A stretch of 64,000 nt of DNA from Candidatus Lachnocurva vaginae (GCA_011082265.1 CP049781.1:1240001-1304000), one strand, 5' to 3'. Shown: positions 27,893 through 37,631, numbered from the stretch's first letter. Translations and numbers: made by a program. Notes: generated by a model not told the origin, from the letters alone.

Positions 27893-28927
27893 TTATATTA
27901 GTGCCGCTATAACTAAGATTAAAAAAATCGATATTACATTTAAAATAATTATTCCTGAATATCTTATAAACCTGTTCTTACTTTTGCATAAAGGAAATAT
28001 GCTTTGAACATTTAAATAATTAAATGAAATAAAAGCTGCAAAAAGAAGTATACATAATGTTGCCAATCTATAAACCCATTTTTCCTTTACTGATGCTGCG
28101 TCCTCTGTTATATTTGAAGACAATTGAAAAATTATCACATAATAAAAAGACGCAATTATCATATTCTTAGGTTTACGTGACCTAAATCCCGGAGGCAAAT
28201 ATTTTATGATATTTTTCTTATTAAATTTATTTAAACTTAAAATATCTTTTTCTAAATCTTCAATATTTAGGTAACGATCATTTGGATTTAATTGCGTACA
28301 TTTTTTTATAATATCATCTAATTTTACATTATATTTTTCTACAGATTGTACCATCTCTTTAAGCATAATACCTACAGCGTAAATGTCTGTTTTAACTGAT
28401 GATTGTCCGAATCCATACTGCTCTGGTGCCGCATACCCTGGAGTTCCTAAAAGCAGCGTATCTTTCATTTCGCTATCCGAATAAATTTTTGCTGCATTAA
28501 AATCAAGTAAAATAACGCTATTTTGTTCCGTAATAATTACATTTTTAGGTTTTATATCACGGTTTACAATAGGAGGATTTGCATTATGAAAATTCTTCAA
28601 TATTTTAAGCAAATCTGTGGTATATCGTATAATTTCACTCTCGGTTAAATCTGAAGATTTAATTTTTTCCTCCAAGGATATACCCGATATAAATTCTTCT
28701 ATTATAATAAGTTTATTATCTATCTCACAATAATCAATAATCCTTGGTGTCCCCACAATAGGATTTTTATATAAATACTCATATACAAAAGGGTTATAAA
28801 CACTAAGAACCTTTTTTACATAAATTTTATCTGTATTTTGATGTTTTACTAAATAAATTTTATGAGCTTCATTTATAACATCTATTTCTTTATAATAAGA
28901 AATAGATAAGCGATGATTAAAATCCAT
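27893..28927 (-). CDS. Ser/Thr protein kinase with C-terminal membrane helices
   Basis: About 344 residues. The kinase fold occupies about 1-235: Lys in IYVKKVL, Glu in the C-helix region, catalytic loop NRDIKPKN (Asp about 124), metal site LLDFNAAK (DFN in place of DFG) and activation segment LLGTPGYAAPEQYG with DIYAVG. The usual glycine-rich loop is not obvious. A basic linker and three or four membrane helices close the protein; there are no PASTA or other sensor repeats. It is divergent from the 153-residue gene at 28982 with only 51 bp between, a pairing that looks functional. Start ATG 28927 follows GGAGGGG. Confidence 0.88.
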   Translation of the reverse strand: MDFNHRLSISYYKEIDVINEAHKIYLVKHQNTDKIYVKKVLSVYNPFVYEYLYKNPIVGTPRIIDYCEIDNKLIIIEEFISGISLEEKIKSSDLTESEIIRYTTDLLKILKNFHNANPPIVNRDIKPKNVIITEQNSVILLDFNAAKIYSDSEMKDTLLLGTPGYAAPEQYGFGQSSVKTDIYAVGIMLKEMVQSVEKYNVKLDDIIKKCTQLNPNDRYLNIEDLEKDILSLNKFNKKNIIKYLPPGFRSRKPKNMIIASFYYVIIFQLSSNITEDAASVKEKWVYRLATLCILLFAAFISFNYLNVQSIFPLCKSKNRFIRYSGIIILNVISIFLILVIAALI

Positions 28928-28981
28928 CAATTTACTGCCCCTCCACTTTAATATACTAATTATACCAAACAGGAGTATGAA

Positions 28982-29443
28982 ATGAACGAGAAAAAAACAG
29001 AAGATTTGTCAAATATTTTAAAAAACACACATTTAAGTGACTTTAACAACTATATAAGTGACAATATTGACAGTATTAACACAGAAGAAGCCTCTTTTTA
29101 TCATTACATAAAAGGACTTTTAAAAAAGAAAAATCTATCAGAACAAACTGTATTTTTAAATGCGGATATTCCAGAAAAATACGGTTACAAGCTACTGTCT
29201 GGAGAAAAGCATACAAAACAGCGTGATATTATTTTAAGGATATGCTATGCTTCAAATTTCACTCTTTTAGAAACTCAAAGAGCATTAAAAAAATATGGTA
29301 TGCCCGCTCTTTATTCAAAAAATAAAAGAGATGCACTGCTTATGATTATTTTTAACGAACATCCCGGTGATATTATTCATATAAATTCCATATTAAAAGA
29401 AAATGGAACAGATACATTAAGAACATGCGGCACACAAAATTAA
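28982..29443 (+). CDS. 153-residue helical protein paired with the Ser/Thr kinase
   Basis: Soluble, mostly helical. The middle part (VFLNADIPEKYGYKLLSGEKHTKQRDIILRICYA) resembles an XRE-type helix-turn-helix fold in which a recognition helix follows 'KYGYKLLSGEK'. The end (LKENGTDTLRTCG) is a pattern I associate with small proteins next to kinases in Lachnospiraceae-type genomes, from memory. AGGAGT precedes the start. It is a likely kinase substrate or regulator of the pair (inference). No enzyme motif is seen. Confidence 0.7.
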   Translation: MNEKKTEDLSNILKNTHLSDFNNYISDNIDSINTEEASFYHYIKGLLKKKNLSEQTVFLNADIPEKYGYKLLSGEKHTKQRDIILRICYASNFTLLETQRALKKYGMPALYSKNKRDALLMIIFNEHPGDIIHINSILKENGTDTLRTCGTQN

Positions 29444-29635
29444 AAATCCTTCCAAGCATAAAATTTCTCCGAAGCATTAAAAATATGCAAAGAAAATTAA
29501 TTTTATTTTATTTTTGTTAAAAAATTTTAAATAATTTATAAATTTTTTCGTTCAAAAAGCCTTGTATTTTCTCTTAAAAGTGGTAAATTTTTTAGCGGGT
29601 AGATATATTAATTCTTTTAAGGGAAGGTGATATAA

Positions 29636-31084
29636 ATGACGCAATTTATTATCGGAGTTATCGTATTAATTGTTGGCTATTTCACATACGGTAAGTTCAT
29701 TGACAAGTTGTTCGGTGCAGATGAGAACCGTGAAACGCCTGCTTTTTCGATGCAGGACGGTGTCGACTATGTTCCGCTTCCAACTTGGAAAGTTTTCCTG
29801 ATTCAGGTACTTAATGTTATCGGATTGGGACCAATCTTCGGAGGAGTTCAAGGTGCACTTTTTGGTTCCTCTGCTTTTATATGGATTGCACTAGGATGCG
29901 TATTTGCAGGTGCTGTTCATGATTACTTCTCAGGTATGATGAGTGTCCGTTCGTACGGTTCTTCTATTTCAGAAGTTGCCGGCGACTATCTCGGATATTC
30001 CGCTCGTCAGATAATGAGAGTATTTTCCGTTATTCTTCTTATACTTACAGGTACCGTATTTATGACAGGACCTGCAGATATCTTAAGAGTTCAGGGATTC
30101 TTGGGAATTAAAAGTTTTAAAGTTTGGCTTATAATAATATTCGCTTATTATATCTTAGCAACTATCATTTCTATTGATAAGATTATCGGTAAGATTTATC
30201 CGATTCTCGGAATTGCATTACTTGTGATGGCTATAGGTGTAGGTGGTGGTCTTATAATTAAAGGTTATCATATGCCTGCTTTTAGTTTTGCAAACACACA
30301 TCCAAATCCGGGAAAATTTCCTATTTGGGCAATGCTTTTTACAACGATTGCCTGCGGTGCTATTTCAGGATTCCATTCAACACAATCACCTATGATGGCT
30401 CGTTGTATTAAGAATGAAAAATATGGTCATAGAATCTTCTATGGTGCTATGATTACTGAAGGTATTATTGCAATGGTTTGGGCAAGTGCCGCAAGTGCAT
30501 ATTTCCATGGCGGAATTTCAGGACTTAGCACCGCTTTGACTCACTACACACCGGCTAAAATTGTATCAGATATTTCTTACGGAATTATGGGACCTATAGG
30601 TGGTGCTCTTGCAATATTGGGTGTTGTTGCCTGTCCTATTACTTCAGGTGATACAGCGTTTAGAGCGGTCCGTCTTACTATTGCAGATGCTTTAAAATTC
30701 GATCAGCGTCTTATTAAGAACAGACTTGTTATTGCTATTCCACTATTTGTATTCGTTTACTTCCTTGCAGGTGTAAACTTCGGTATGATTTGGAGATACT
30801 TCGCTTTCTCGAATCAAACTTTGGCAGCTATCGTTTTATGGACTGCAACAGCATTCTTAATCAATCATAATAAGAATCCTCTATTTACATACTTACCTGC
30901 TATATTTATGACTTTCGTCTGCTCGACATACATTCTTGAAGCTCCTGAAGGATTTAGATTAGGTGCAAAAGTCGGAACGATTGCAGGTCTTGTTGTAGGT
31001 GCTTTATTATCTATATTCATGACTTTAGTTGTAAGAAAAGCAAAAGGTAAAAATATAGTTCTTACAAAGCCTAAAAAATTATAA
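29636..31084 (+). CDS. cstA: Carbon starvation protein CstA (pyruvate/peptide transporter family)
   Basis: Membrane protein of 482 residues with about 13 helices. The family signature VIGLGPIFGGVQGALFG (from about residue 60) and the following HDYFSGMMSVRSYG are intact. E. coli CstA and BtsT take up pyruvate, and CstA homologues are also linked to peptide use. It is shorter than E. coli CstA (about 700 residues) but normal for Bacillota. AAGGGAAGGTGAT precedes the start; a strong terminator follows at 31123. Monocistronic. Confidence 0.93.
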   Translation: MTQFIIGVIVLIVGYFTYGKFIDKLFGADENRETPAFSMQDGVDYVPLPTWKVFLIQVLNVIGLGPIFGGVQGALFGSSAFIWIALGCVFAGAVHDYFSGMMSVRSYGSSISEVAGDYLGYSARQIMRVFSVILLILTGTVFMTGPADILRVQGFLGIKSFKVWLIIIFAYYILATIISIDKIIGKIYPILGIALLVMAIGVGGGLIIKGYHMPAFSFANTHPNPGKFPIWAMLFTTIACGAISGFHSTQSPMMARCIKNEKYGHRIFYGAMITEGIIAMVWASAASAYFHGGISGLSTALTHYTPAKIVSDISYGIMGPIGGALAILGVVACPITSGDTAFRAVRLTIADALKFDQRLIKNRLVIAIPLFVFVYFLAGVNFGMIWRYFAFSNQTLAAIVLWTATAFLINHNKNPLFTYLPAIFMTFVCSTYILEAPEGFRLGAKVGTIAGLVVGALLSIFMTLVVRKAKGKNIVLTKPKKL

Positions 31085-31122
31085 TTATAATAATAAAAAA
31101 TATAGTACGAATTTGTATATAG

Positions 31123-31158
31123 GACGACCTTCATCTTAATATGAAGGTCGTCTTTTTT
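31123..31158 (+). terminator. Intrinsic terminator of cstA
   Basis: Perfect 12-bp stem GACGACCTTCAT / ATGAAGGTCGTC with a 6-base loop and a TTTTTT tail. Confidence 0.93.
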
Positions 31159-31385
31159 ATCTTGTATAATATTAAAGTTTCGTTAGAATGTACATTTTAT
31201 ATAAAACTTTCAAAATCCACTATTTTTCAATTTAAAAATTTCTTTATAAATTAATTTAGTGAAACTTTATACACTTTAAGTTTCTTTAAATGAAATTTTT
31301 CTGATTTTATTTATTATAAAAAATATGTATTATATTTATTTATAAAGGAAAAAAGGAAAAGGTTTACTTGCAAAGGACAAAGATT

Positions 31386-32780
31386 ATGGAAAAGAAAAAA
31401 AGTGGATTTTCAAGTTCAATAGGTTTTATACTGGCTGCGGCCGGTAGTGCTGTAGGTATAGGAAATATTTGGAGATTTCCTTACCTTGCAGCTAAAGATG
31501 GTGGAGGGCTTTTTCTAATTATATATTTAGCTCTCGTATTTACATTCGGTTTCACTCTTCTTACTACAGATATTGCTATAGGAAGAAAAACCAAATTGAA
31601 TGCACTTTACGCATTTAAAAGTATTTCTCCAAAATGGGAATTTTTAGGAAAACTTACTTTCTTAGTTCCCTTACTTATAATGACCTATTACTCTGTAATA
31701 GGAGGATGGATAACAAAATATTTATTTGACTATACAGTTACAGACGGAAATAAAGTTGCTGAAAATAATTACTTTACAAGTTTTATAACTTCAAGAGTAT
31801 CACCTTTCGTATTTATGCTTATATTTTTACTTTTTACTGTAGTTATTGTATATATGGGCATAGAAAAAGGAATTGAAAAATTTTCAAAATTTGTAATGCC
31901 TATATTAGTTGTTCTCGTAGTTGTTATAGGTATCTACTCTCTTACTCTTTCTCACACAGACAAAAATGGTGTGACAAGAACCGGCATGCAGGGACTTTTA
32001 GTATATTTAACTCCTGATGTCAGAGGTCTTACTTTTGGAAAGTTTTTAAGTATTTTACTTGACGCTATGAGCCAGTTATTCTTCTCACTTTCCGTATCAA
32101 TGGGAATCATGATAACTTATGGTTCTTATGTTGATAAAGATACAAACCTTGAAAAATCAATTTCTCAGATTGAATTTTTCGATACGGGAGTTGCTCTTCT
32201 TGCCGGACTTATGATAATTCCTTCCGTATATGTATTTTTTGGCAAAGAAGGAATGTCATCGGGTTCAAGCCTTATGTTTATATCACTACCTAAAGTATTT
32301 AAGGATATGGGTCCTATGGGTAAATATGTAGGATTGATGTTCTTCTTAATGGTAGTTTTTGCAGCACTTACATCATGTATCTCCATTATGGAAACATTAG
32401 TTGCAAATTTTGTTGAAATCTTAAAAGCAGAAAGGCATAAGGTATGCTTAGGAGTTGCTATATATAGTGTTATAACTTCAACTATCGTTTGTATGGGATA
32501 TAATGTATTATACTTTGAATTAAAGCTTCCTAATGGTTCAGTTGGACAAATACTTGATGTAGTAGATTATATAAGCACAAGCTTCTCAATGCCATTAATT
32601 TCATTCTTAACATGTGTATTTATTGCCTATGTTACAAAGCCTTCATGGATTACTGAAGAAATGGAATTAAATGGATATACATTCCATAAAAAACATATTT
32701 ATTCATTTATTATAAAATATGTAGCACCTATTATGTTGGGAGTTTTATTCCTTGTATCAACAGGATTTTTAAAACTTTAA
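31386..32780 (+). CDS. Neurotransmitter:sodium symporter (NSS) family transporter
   Basis: Sodium-coupled amino-acid carrier of the LeuT family, 464 residues with about 11-12 helices. Helix 1 has the ion- and substrate-binding signature AAAGSAVGIGNIWRFPYL. I start at ATG 31386, nine bases after AAAGGA; a TTG at 31368 would add six residues but lacks a site. Helix 6-8 regions (FFSLSVSMGIMITYGSYV) also fit. Substrates of bacterial members include Trp, Tyr, Leu and Ala. The upstream region repeats the 9-mer TAAAGTTTC (31173) in inverted form (31261), so a regulator site is possible. A terminator follows at 32854. Confidence 0.92.
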   Translation: MEKKKSGFSSSIGFILAAAGSAVGIGNIWRFPYLAAKDGGGLFLIIYLALVFTFGFTLLTTDIAIGRKTKLNALYAFKSISPKWEFLGKLTFLVPLLIMTYYSVIGGWITKYLFDYTVTDGNKVAENNYFTSFITSRVSPFVFMLIFLLFTVVIVYMGIEKGIEKFSKFVMPILVVLVVVIGIYSLTLSHTDKNGVTRTGMQGLLVYLTPDVRGLTFGKFLSILLDAMSQLFFSLSVSMGIMITYGSYVDKDTNLEKSISQIEFFDTGVALLAGLMIIPSVYVFFGKEGMSSGSSLMFISLPKVFKDMGPMGKYVGLMFFLMVVFAALTSCISIMETLVANFVEILKAERHKVCLGVAIYSVITSTIVCMGYNVLYFELKLPNGSVGQILDVVDYISTSFSMPLISFLTCVFIAYVTKPSWITEEMELNGYTFHKKHIYSFIIKYVAPIMLGVLFLVSTGFLKL

Positions 32781-32853
32781 CTAAATATAAGCTTATTAAA
32801 GCTATAAATAACATTTATTTAAAGCTTGTAAAAAGAATTGTAAAATAAAAATT

Positions 32854-32889
32854 AAGGATGAAATCGATTTATAGATTTCATCCTTTTAA
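32854..32889 (+). terminator. Intrinsic terminator of the NSS gene
   Basis: Stem AAGGATGAAATC / GATTTCATCCTT (12 bp), 8-base loop, T-rich tail. Confidence 0.9.
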
Positions 32890-32940
32890 TTTATTCATTT
32901 TCATATTAAATTTTTCCTATAAATATGATATAACAATAAC

Positions 32941-34008
32941 ATGATTTATTTAGATTACGCAGCGACATCGCTATTTCGAGAAAATATTTTTAAATATGTA
33001 TATGAACATTTAACCGATTTCGACGGAAATACAGAGTCAGTACATGCTTTCGGAAGAAGTTCAAAAAAAATACTGGAAGAAGCAAGAAGAGACATTGCCG
33101 CTTCTTTTAATGCAGACCCTAAAAATATCTATTTCACGTCCGGAGCGAGCGAGGGAAATAACACGATTCTTCATATGTTTAAACCGAATGAACTTCTTAC
33201 AACAAATATTGAGCACACTTCCGTTTCAAGTAATACCACTAATAAAACTACATTTCTAAACGTGGATAAAAGCGGCGTTTTAAAGCTTTCAGATTTAAAA
33301 GAAAAACTTACAGATAATATTCGCCTTGTATCAATTCAATATGTAAATAACGAGGTCGGAACAATTCAACCTGTATTTGAAGTAGGAGAATATTTAAAAG
33401 AAAATAGACCCGATATTTGGTATCATGTTGATGCAGTTCAAGCATACGGTCATATTGATATTGATGTGGAAAAGATAAAATGCGATTCTCTCTCGGTTTC
33501 AAGCCATAAAATCGGAGCAACAAAGGGCTTTGGAGTCTTATATGCGAAAAAGCACTTCTCTCCTATTATCATTGCAGGAGATCAGGAAGAGGGACTTAGA
33601 GGAAGCACATCAAATGTAATCGGAGCATTTGCCATGAATAGTGCATATCAAGATACTATAAAAGAAAGAGATTATATTTCAGATTTAAATCAATATTTTT
33701 TGAATAAGCTTTCCTTTTCCCACATTAATTATGAAATAAATGGTGAAAGTGAAAATAAATCTTCTCATATTATAAATATATATTTTCCTGACTTTGAAAC
33801 GGATTTTCTTCTTACTTATCTTGATATGCACGGCATCTGCGTATCGTCGGGAAGTGCGTGCAAAGCGGGAAGCCATATTCCTTCAAAAGTCATAACGAAT
33901 ATGTATGGAGAAGACAGGGCAAATCATTCGATACGATTCAGTTTCGGATACAAAAATACAAAGGAAGAGATTGATAAGGTTATAGACATTTTAAGCAATA
34001 TAAAATAA
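32941..34008 (+). CDS. Cysteine desulfurase (NifS/IscS-like)
   Basis: PLP enzyme that takes sulfur from cysteine and passes it on as a persulfide. 355 residues. YHVDAVQAYG carries the PLP-contacting Asp, SVSSHKIGATKG the Schiff-base lysine (Lys190), and SSGSACKAGS the catalytic cysteine on a short NifS-type loop. It starts MIYLDYAATS, typical of the family. mnmA follows 90 bp downstream, so this desulfurase probably feeds tRNA 2-thiouridine synthesis rather than a general Fe-S system. A three-copy 32-bp repeat fills the gap between them. Confidence 0.93.
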   Translation: MIYLDYAATSLFRENIFKYVYEHLTDFDGNTESVHAFGRSSKKILEEARRDIAASFNADPKNIYFTSGASEGNNTILHMFKPNELLTTNIEHTSVSSNTTNKTTFLNVDKSGVLKLSDLKEKLTDNIRLVSIQYVNNEVGTIQPVFEVGEYLKENRPDIWYHVDAVQAYGHIDIDVEKIKCDSLSVSSHKIGATKGFGVLYAKKHFSPIIIAGDQEEGLRGSTSNVIGAFAMNSAYQDTIKERDYISDLNQYFLNKLSFSHINYEINGESENKSSHIINIYFPDFETDFLLTYLDMHGICVSSGSACKAGSHIPSKVITNMYGEDRANHSIRFSFGYKNTKEEIDKVIDILSNIK

Positions 34009-34092
34009 CAATTATTAATTTTTAGGTGAATTAAAATAACAAATTATTAGTTTTTAGGTGAATTAAAATAGCAAATTATCAGTTTTTAGGTG
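33998..34092 (+). repeat. 32-bp tandem repeat (3 copies) spanning a stop codon and duplicating the RBS
   Basis: Copies at 33998-34028 (31 bp), 34029-34060 and 34061-34092. The first straddles the cysteine desulfurase stop codon (34006-34008). Each ends in TTTTTAGGTG, so the sequence that serves as the mnmA ribosome-binding site is present three times. Confidence 0.9.
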
Positions 34093-34098
34093 AATAAT

Positions 34099-35193
34099 AT
34101 GAAAAAAGTTATAGTAGGCTTATCAGGAGGCGTTGATTCAGCTGTTTCAGCATTACTTTTAAAACAAAAAGGGTATGATGTCACAGCTATATTCATGCAA
34201 AATTGGGATGATAATGACGAGCAGTGCACAGCACGAGTTGACTACGAGGATGCAGTTAAAGTTGCAGAGAAAATTGACATTCCTTATTATTCCATTAATT
34301 TTGAAAAAGAATATAAGGAAAAAGTTTTCTCTTATTTTCTTTCAGAATACAAGAAGGGACGTACTCCAAACCCCGATATCATGTGTAATAAGGAGATAAA
34401 ATTTAAAGCATTTTTAAATTACGCCCTAAAACTCGGTGCAGACTATATAGCTACAGGGCATTATGCAAGAACTAAAAAAGATGAAAATGGAAATACTCTT
34501 CTTTTACGAGGAATAGATAATAATAAGGACCAGTCTTATTTTCTTTCAGCACTTTCAAATGAACAAATAAAGGATGTTATATTTCCAATAGGAGAACTTA
34601 CAAAGCCTGAGGTTCGAGAAATTGCAAAAAAATATGATTTACCAAATGCTAATAGAAAGGATTCCACCGGGATCTGTTTTATAGGAGAAAGAGATTTTAA
34701 TGAATTCTTGTCACAGTTTTTAAAAGGAAAACCCGGAAATATCGTAACAACAGAAGGCGAAATCATAGGAAAGCATACGGGACTTATGTTCCATACAATA
34801 GGGCAAAGAAAAGGTCTTGGAATCGGAGGATTGGGGTCAAAATCAAGCGAGCCGTGGTTTGTTTGCGGAAAAGACCTTGAAAAAAATGAACTTATAGTAT
34901 GTCAGGGAAAAAATAATATAAATCTTTTCTCAAATAAACTTATTGCATCTAATTTTTCAACAACTATGAAGGATTTTAATAAAGAAATTTCATTTTGCAC
35001 TGCGAAATTTCGTTATAGGCAAAAAGACATAGATGTAAAAGTTCAATTTGAAGGTGATAAATTAATACTAACTTACGATAATGTAAAGAGCGTAACACCT
35101 GGTCAACAGGCGGTTTTGTATCAAGGAGATGTATGCATAGGAAGTGCAGTTATCGATGAAATTTATAGAGATGATATAAGACTTAAATTGTAA
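34099..35193 (+). CDS. mnmA: tRNA-specific 2-thiouridylase MnmA
   Basis: ATP-dependent enzyme that puts sulfur on U34 of tRNA-Lys, -Glu and -Gln. 364 residues from ATG 34099. The PP-loop SGGVDS is at 9-14; the catalytic cysteines are Cys96 (NPDIMCNKEI) and Cys193 (DSTGICFIG); FHTIGQRKGLGIGG marks the tRNA-binding central domain. An in-frame GTG at 34090 lies inside the AGGTG ribosome-binding site and is unlikely to be the start. The sulfur donor is probably the cysteine desulfurase encoded just upstream. Confidence 0.96.
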   Translation: MKKVIVGLSGGVDSAVSALLLKQKGYDVTAIFMQNWDDNDEQCTARVDYEDAVKVAEKIDIPYYSINFEKEYKEKVFSYFLSEYKKGRTPNPDIMCNKEIKFKAFLNYALKLGADYIATGHYARTKKDENGNTLLLRGIDNNKDQSYFLSALSNEQIKDVIFPIGELTKPEVREIAKKYDLPNANRKDSTGICFIGERDFNEFLSQFLKGKPGNIVTTEGEIIGKHTGLMFHTIGQRKGLGIGGLGSKSSEPWFVCGKDLEKNELIVCQGKNNINLFSNKLIASNFSTTMKDFNKEISFCTAKFRYRQKDIDVKVQFEGDKLILTYDNVKSVTPGQQAVLYQGDVCIGSAVIDEIYRDDIRLKL

Positions 35194-35355
35194 TGAATAA
35201 AATTTTTGTGCATTTTTTATTAAATAAAAATTCATTTTTCTATATACATTTACTATTAACTTGTAGTATAATTCCATCTATATTATTTTTTTATTGTTTT
35301 ATTGTTTTACAAGTTTAAACAGAGGGGAGTGATTATTATAGTAGTTGAATTTGAT

Positions 35356-36549
35356 ATGGTAAGAACCATAGGATTGTCTGTTATTTTACTATTACTAGGA
35401 AGAATGATAAGGAAAAAGGTTAAATTTTTCCAAGCGTTCGCCATACCCGATGCTGTTATCGGAGGTTTCTCTTTTGCGATAGTAAACTTTATATTCGTAG
35501 AAACCGGTATATTGGAAATTAAATTTGATACAACTCTTCAAGCATTCTTCATGGTAATATTCTTTACTAGTGTAGGCTTTGGGGCAAGTATCGATGTATT
35601 AAAAAAAGCGGGGCCTAAGGTTGCATTATTCTTAGTCGTAGCAGGTGTACTTGCTATACTTCAAAACTTGGTAGCTATTGGACTTGCAGAACCTTTAGGA
35701 ATATCAAGAGGAATTGCTCTTATGACAGGTTCTACTCCTATGACAGGAGGACATGGTACATCAGCAGGTATTGCACCGTTGCTTGAGAAAGTAGGAGTTA
35801 AAGGAGCTGAAGTTGTTGCTTACTCTTCTGCTACATTCGGACTTATCGCAGGTTCACTTATGGGCGGTCCTATCGCAAATTATCTAATTAAAAAACATAA
35901 TCTTTTAAAAAAGGCAAAAAAAGAAGAAAAGCAGGTTATTGATGAATTCATTCTTGAAAAAGAGCACAAGGAACTTGACGGAGATAAAATATTTTTAGGA
36001 TTTGCAGTAATTCTTATATCTATGTTCTTCGGAACATATATTTCTGACGGATTAAATACGATTATTTCAAGATTTTCAAGCATTGCAAGACTTCCGTCCT
36101 ACATAGGTCCTATGTTCATAGGAATCATTTTAAGATATATATCCGATTCCACTACAAAATTCATGCCTAATGAAGAAATCGGTGTTATCGGTAATGTAGG
36201 ACTTAATTTCTTCCTTGGAATGGCTCTTATGACATTAAGACTTTGGGAACTTGCAAAACTTGCAGGTCCGCTTATTATACTTCTTGTTGCTCAAACCATT
36301 CTTATGGCTCTATATGCATTCTTTGTTACATATAGACTTATGGGTAAGAATTACGATGCAGCAGTCATTACGGCAGGGCACTGCGGTTTCGGTATGGGTG
36401 CTACACCTAATGGAGTTGCAAACATGGAAGCGATCTGCTCCAAATATGTTTATTCAAATACAGCATTCTTCGTATTGCCAGTTGTCGGAGGAATGTTTAT
36501 AGACTTTGTAAATGTTGCTGTTGTTGCAATATTCCTTATGTTTATATAA
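35356..36549 (+). CDS. gltS: Sodium/glutamate symporter GltS
   Basis: Na+-dependent glutamate importer of the ESS family with two inverted five-helix repeats. GSTPMTGGHGTSAG and GHCGFGMGATPNGVANM are the two reentrant-loop signatures. The start is uncertain. ATG 35356 gives 397 residues but is far from the strong GAGGGGAG site (35322-35329). By comparison with E. coli GltS the chain should begin about five residues earlier, where only ATA/GTA/ATT codons exist. An in-frame TTG at 35302 has no site. A terminator follows at 36601. Monocistronic. Confidence 0.9.
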   Translation: MVRTIGLSVILLLLGRMIRKKVKFFQAFAIPDAVIGGFSFAIVNFIFVETGILEIKFDTTLQAFFMVIFFTSVGFGASIDVLKKAGPKVALFLVVAGVLAILQNLVAIGLAEPLGISRGIALMTGSTPMTGGHGTSAGIAPLLEKVGVKGAEVVAYSSATFGLIAGSLMGGPIANYLIKKHNLLKKAKKEEKQVIDEFILEKEHKELDGDKIFLGFAVILISMFFGTYISDGLNTIISRFSSIARLPSYIGPMFIGIILRYISDSTTKFMPNEEIGVIGNVGLNFFLGMALMTLRLWELAKLAGPLIILLVAQTILMALYAFFVTYRLMGKNYDAAVITAGHCGFGMGATPNGVANMEAICSKYVYSNTAFFVLPVVGGMFIDFVNVAVVAIFLMFI

Positions 36550-36600
36550 TGATAAAATATAAAAATAAACACGACTTATATAAGTAAGTTTTTATTAATA

Positions 36601-36635
36601 AAATCCAAGCTCTTATTATATGAGCTTGGATTTTT
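36601..36635 (+). terminator. Intrinsic terminator of gltS
   Basis: 12-bp stem AAATCCAAGCTC / GAGCTTGGATTT, 9-base loop, T-rich tail. Confidence 0.9.
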
Positions 36636-36734
36636 ATAATAATAAATTTATCAATTCTATTCAATTTTATTCATTTTATTTTCTTGTTTTATTTATCTAT
36701 CTATTTTAAAATTACCTATATAAAAGGAGGGGCT

Positions 36735-37631
36735 ATGAAAGCAATCGAAGTAAAAAATCTCATCAAAAAATATGGAAATTCTACCGCAGTCGACGGAATT
36801 TCTTTTGATGTTGAAGAAGGTGCTTTATTTGCTTTCTTAGGGGAAAATGGAGCCGGAAAATCAACAACTATAAATATGCTTTCCACTATCCTTTCTAAAA
36901 CTGAAGGAGATGTACAAATTTTAGGTCATACTCTTGGAAAGGAAGACGATATAATTAGAGAAAATATTGGCATCGTATTTCAAAATTCAGTTCTTGATAA
37001 CGATTTAACCGTAGATGAAAATATAAGGACAAGAGCGGGATATTATGGAATTTCTCGAATAAAACTGTTTAAGAAATTAAAAAAGCTTAAAAATCTTTTG
37101 GATTATAAAGAAATAAAGCATAAAAAATATTCTAACCTTTCCGGAGGACAAAGAAGGCGGGTTGACCTTATAAGAGCACTTATAAATGAGCCTAAGATTT
37201 TATTTTTGGATGAGCCTACGACGGGGCTTGATTCAAAAGCGAGAAAAGATATATGGAAATACTTAAATCGTCTTAGAAAAGAATTAAAGCTTACTATCTT
37301 TTTAACGACGCATTATATGGAAGAAACAACTGATGCAGACAAGCTTGTTATTATTGATAAGGGTAAAATTATTGCCGATTCCACTCCAAAAGAATTAAAA
37401 AATATCTACACGTATCCGAAACTGATTTGGTACACCGAAGAAAATGAAAAAGCTGAAAACCTTTTAAAAGATTTAAAACACAAATACAACGTAGACCACT
37501 ACAACATAAAATTTTTGGGAGATATAACATCGTTTCTATACGAGCATCGTGATGTGATAAAAGATTTTGAATATGTAAAAGGCACTATGGACGATGTATT
37601 TTTAAATATTACAGGAAGGAAGATGAATTAA
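36735..37631 (+). CDS. ABC exporter ATP-binding protein (DrrA-like)
   Basis: 298 residues from ATG 36735, which has AAAAGGAGG upstream. Walker A GENGAGKST, signature LSGGQRRRVDLIRAL, Walker B LFLDEPTTGLD and H-loop TTHYMEE are complete. The C-terminal DrrA-like extension (after about 215) ends with the FEYVKGTMDDVFLNITG pattern of this group. The permease starts 71 bp downstream. Such pairs export drugs, lipids or glycans; the cargo is unknown. Confidence 0.92.
   Translation: MKAIEVKNLIKKYGNSTAVDGISFDVEEGALFAFLGENGAGKSTTINMLSTILSKTEGDVQILGHTLGKEDDIIRENIGIVFQNSVLDNDLTVDENIRTRAGYYGISRIKLFKKLKKLKNLLDYKEIKHKKYSNLSGGQRRRVDLIRALINEPKILFLDEPTTGLDSKARKDIWKYLNRLRKELKLTIFLTTHYMEETTDADKLVIIDKGKIIADSTPKELKNIYTYPKLIWYTEENEKAENLLKDLKHKYNVDHYNIKFLGDITSFLYEHRDVIKDFEYVKGTMDDVFLNITGRKMN

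Noticed and set aside
31173..31284. Operator for the NSS transporter from TAAAGTTTC repeats
   Set aside because: The 9-mers are 80 bp apart and embedded in very AT-rich DNA; spacing is not suggestive, so I mention it only in the gene entry.
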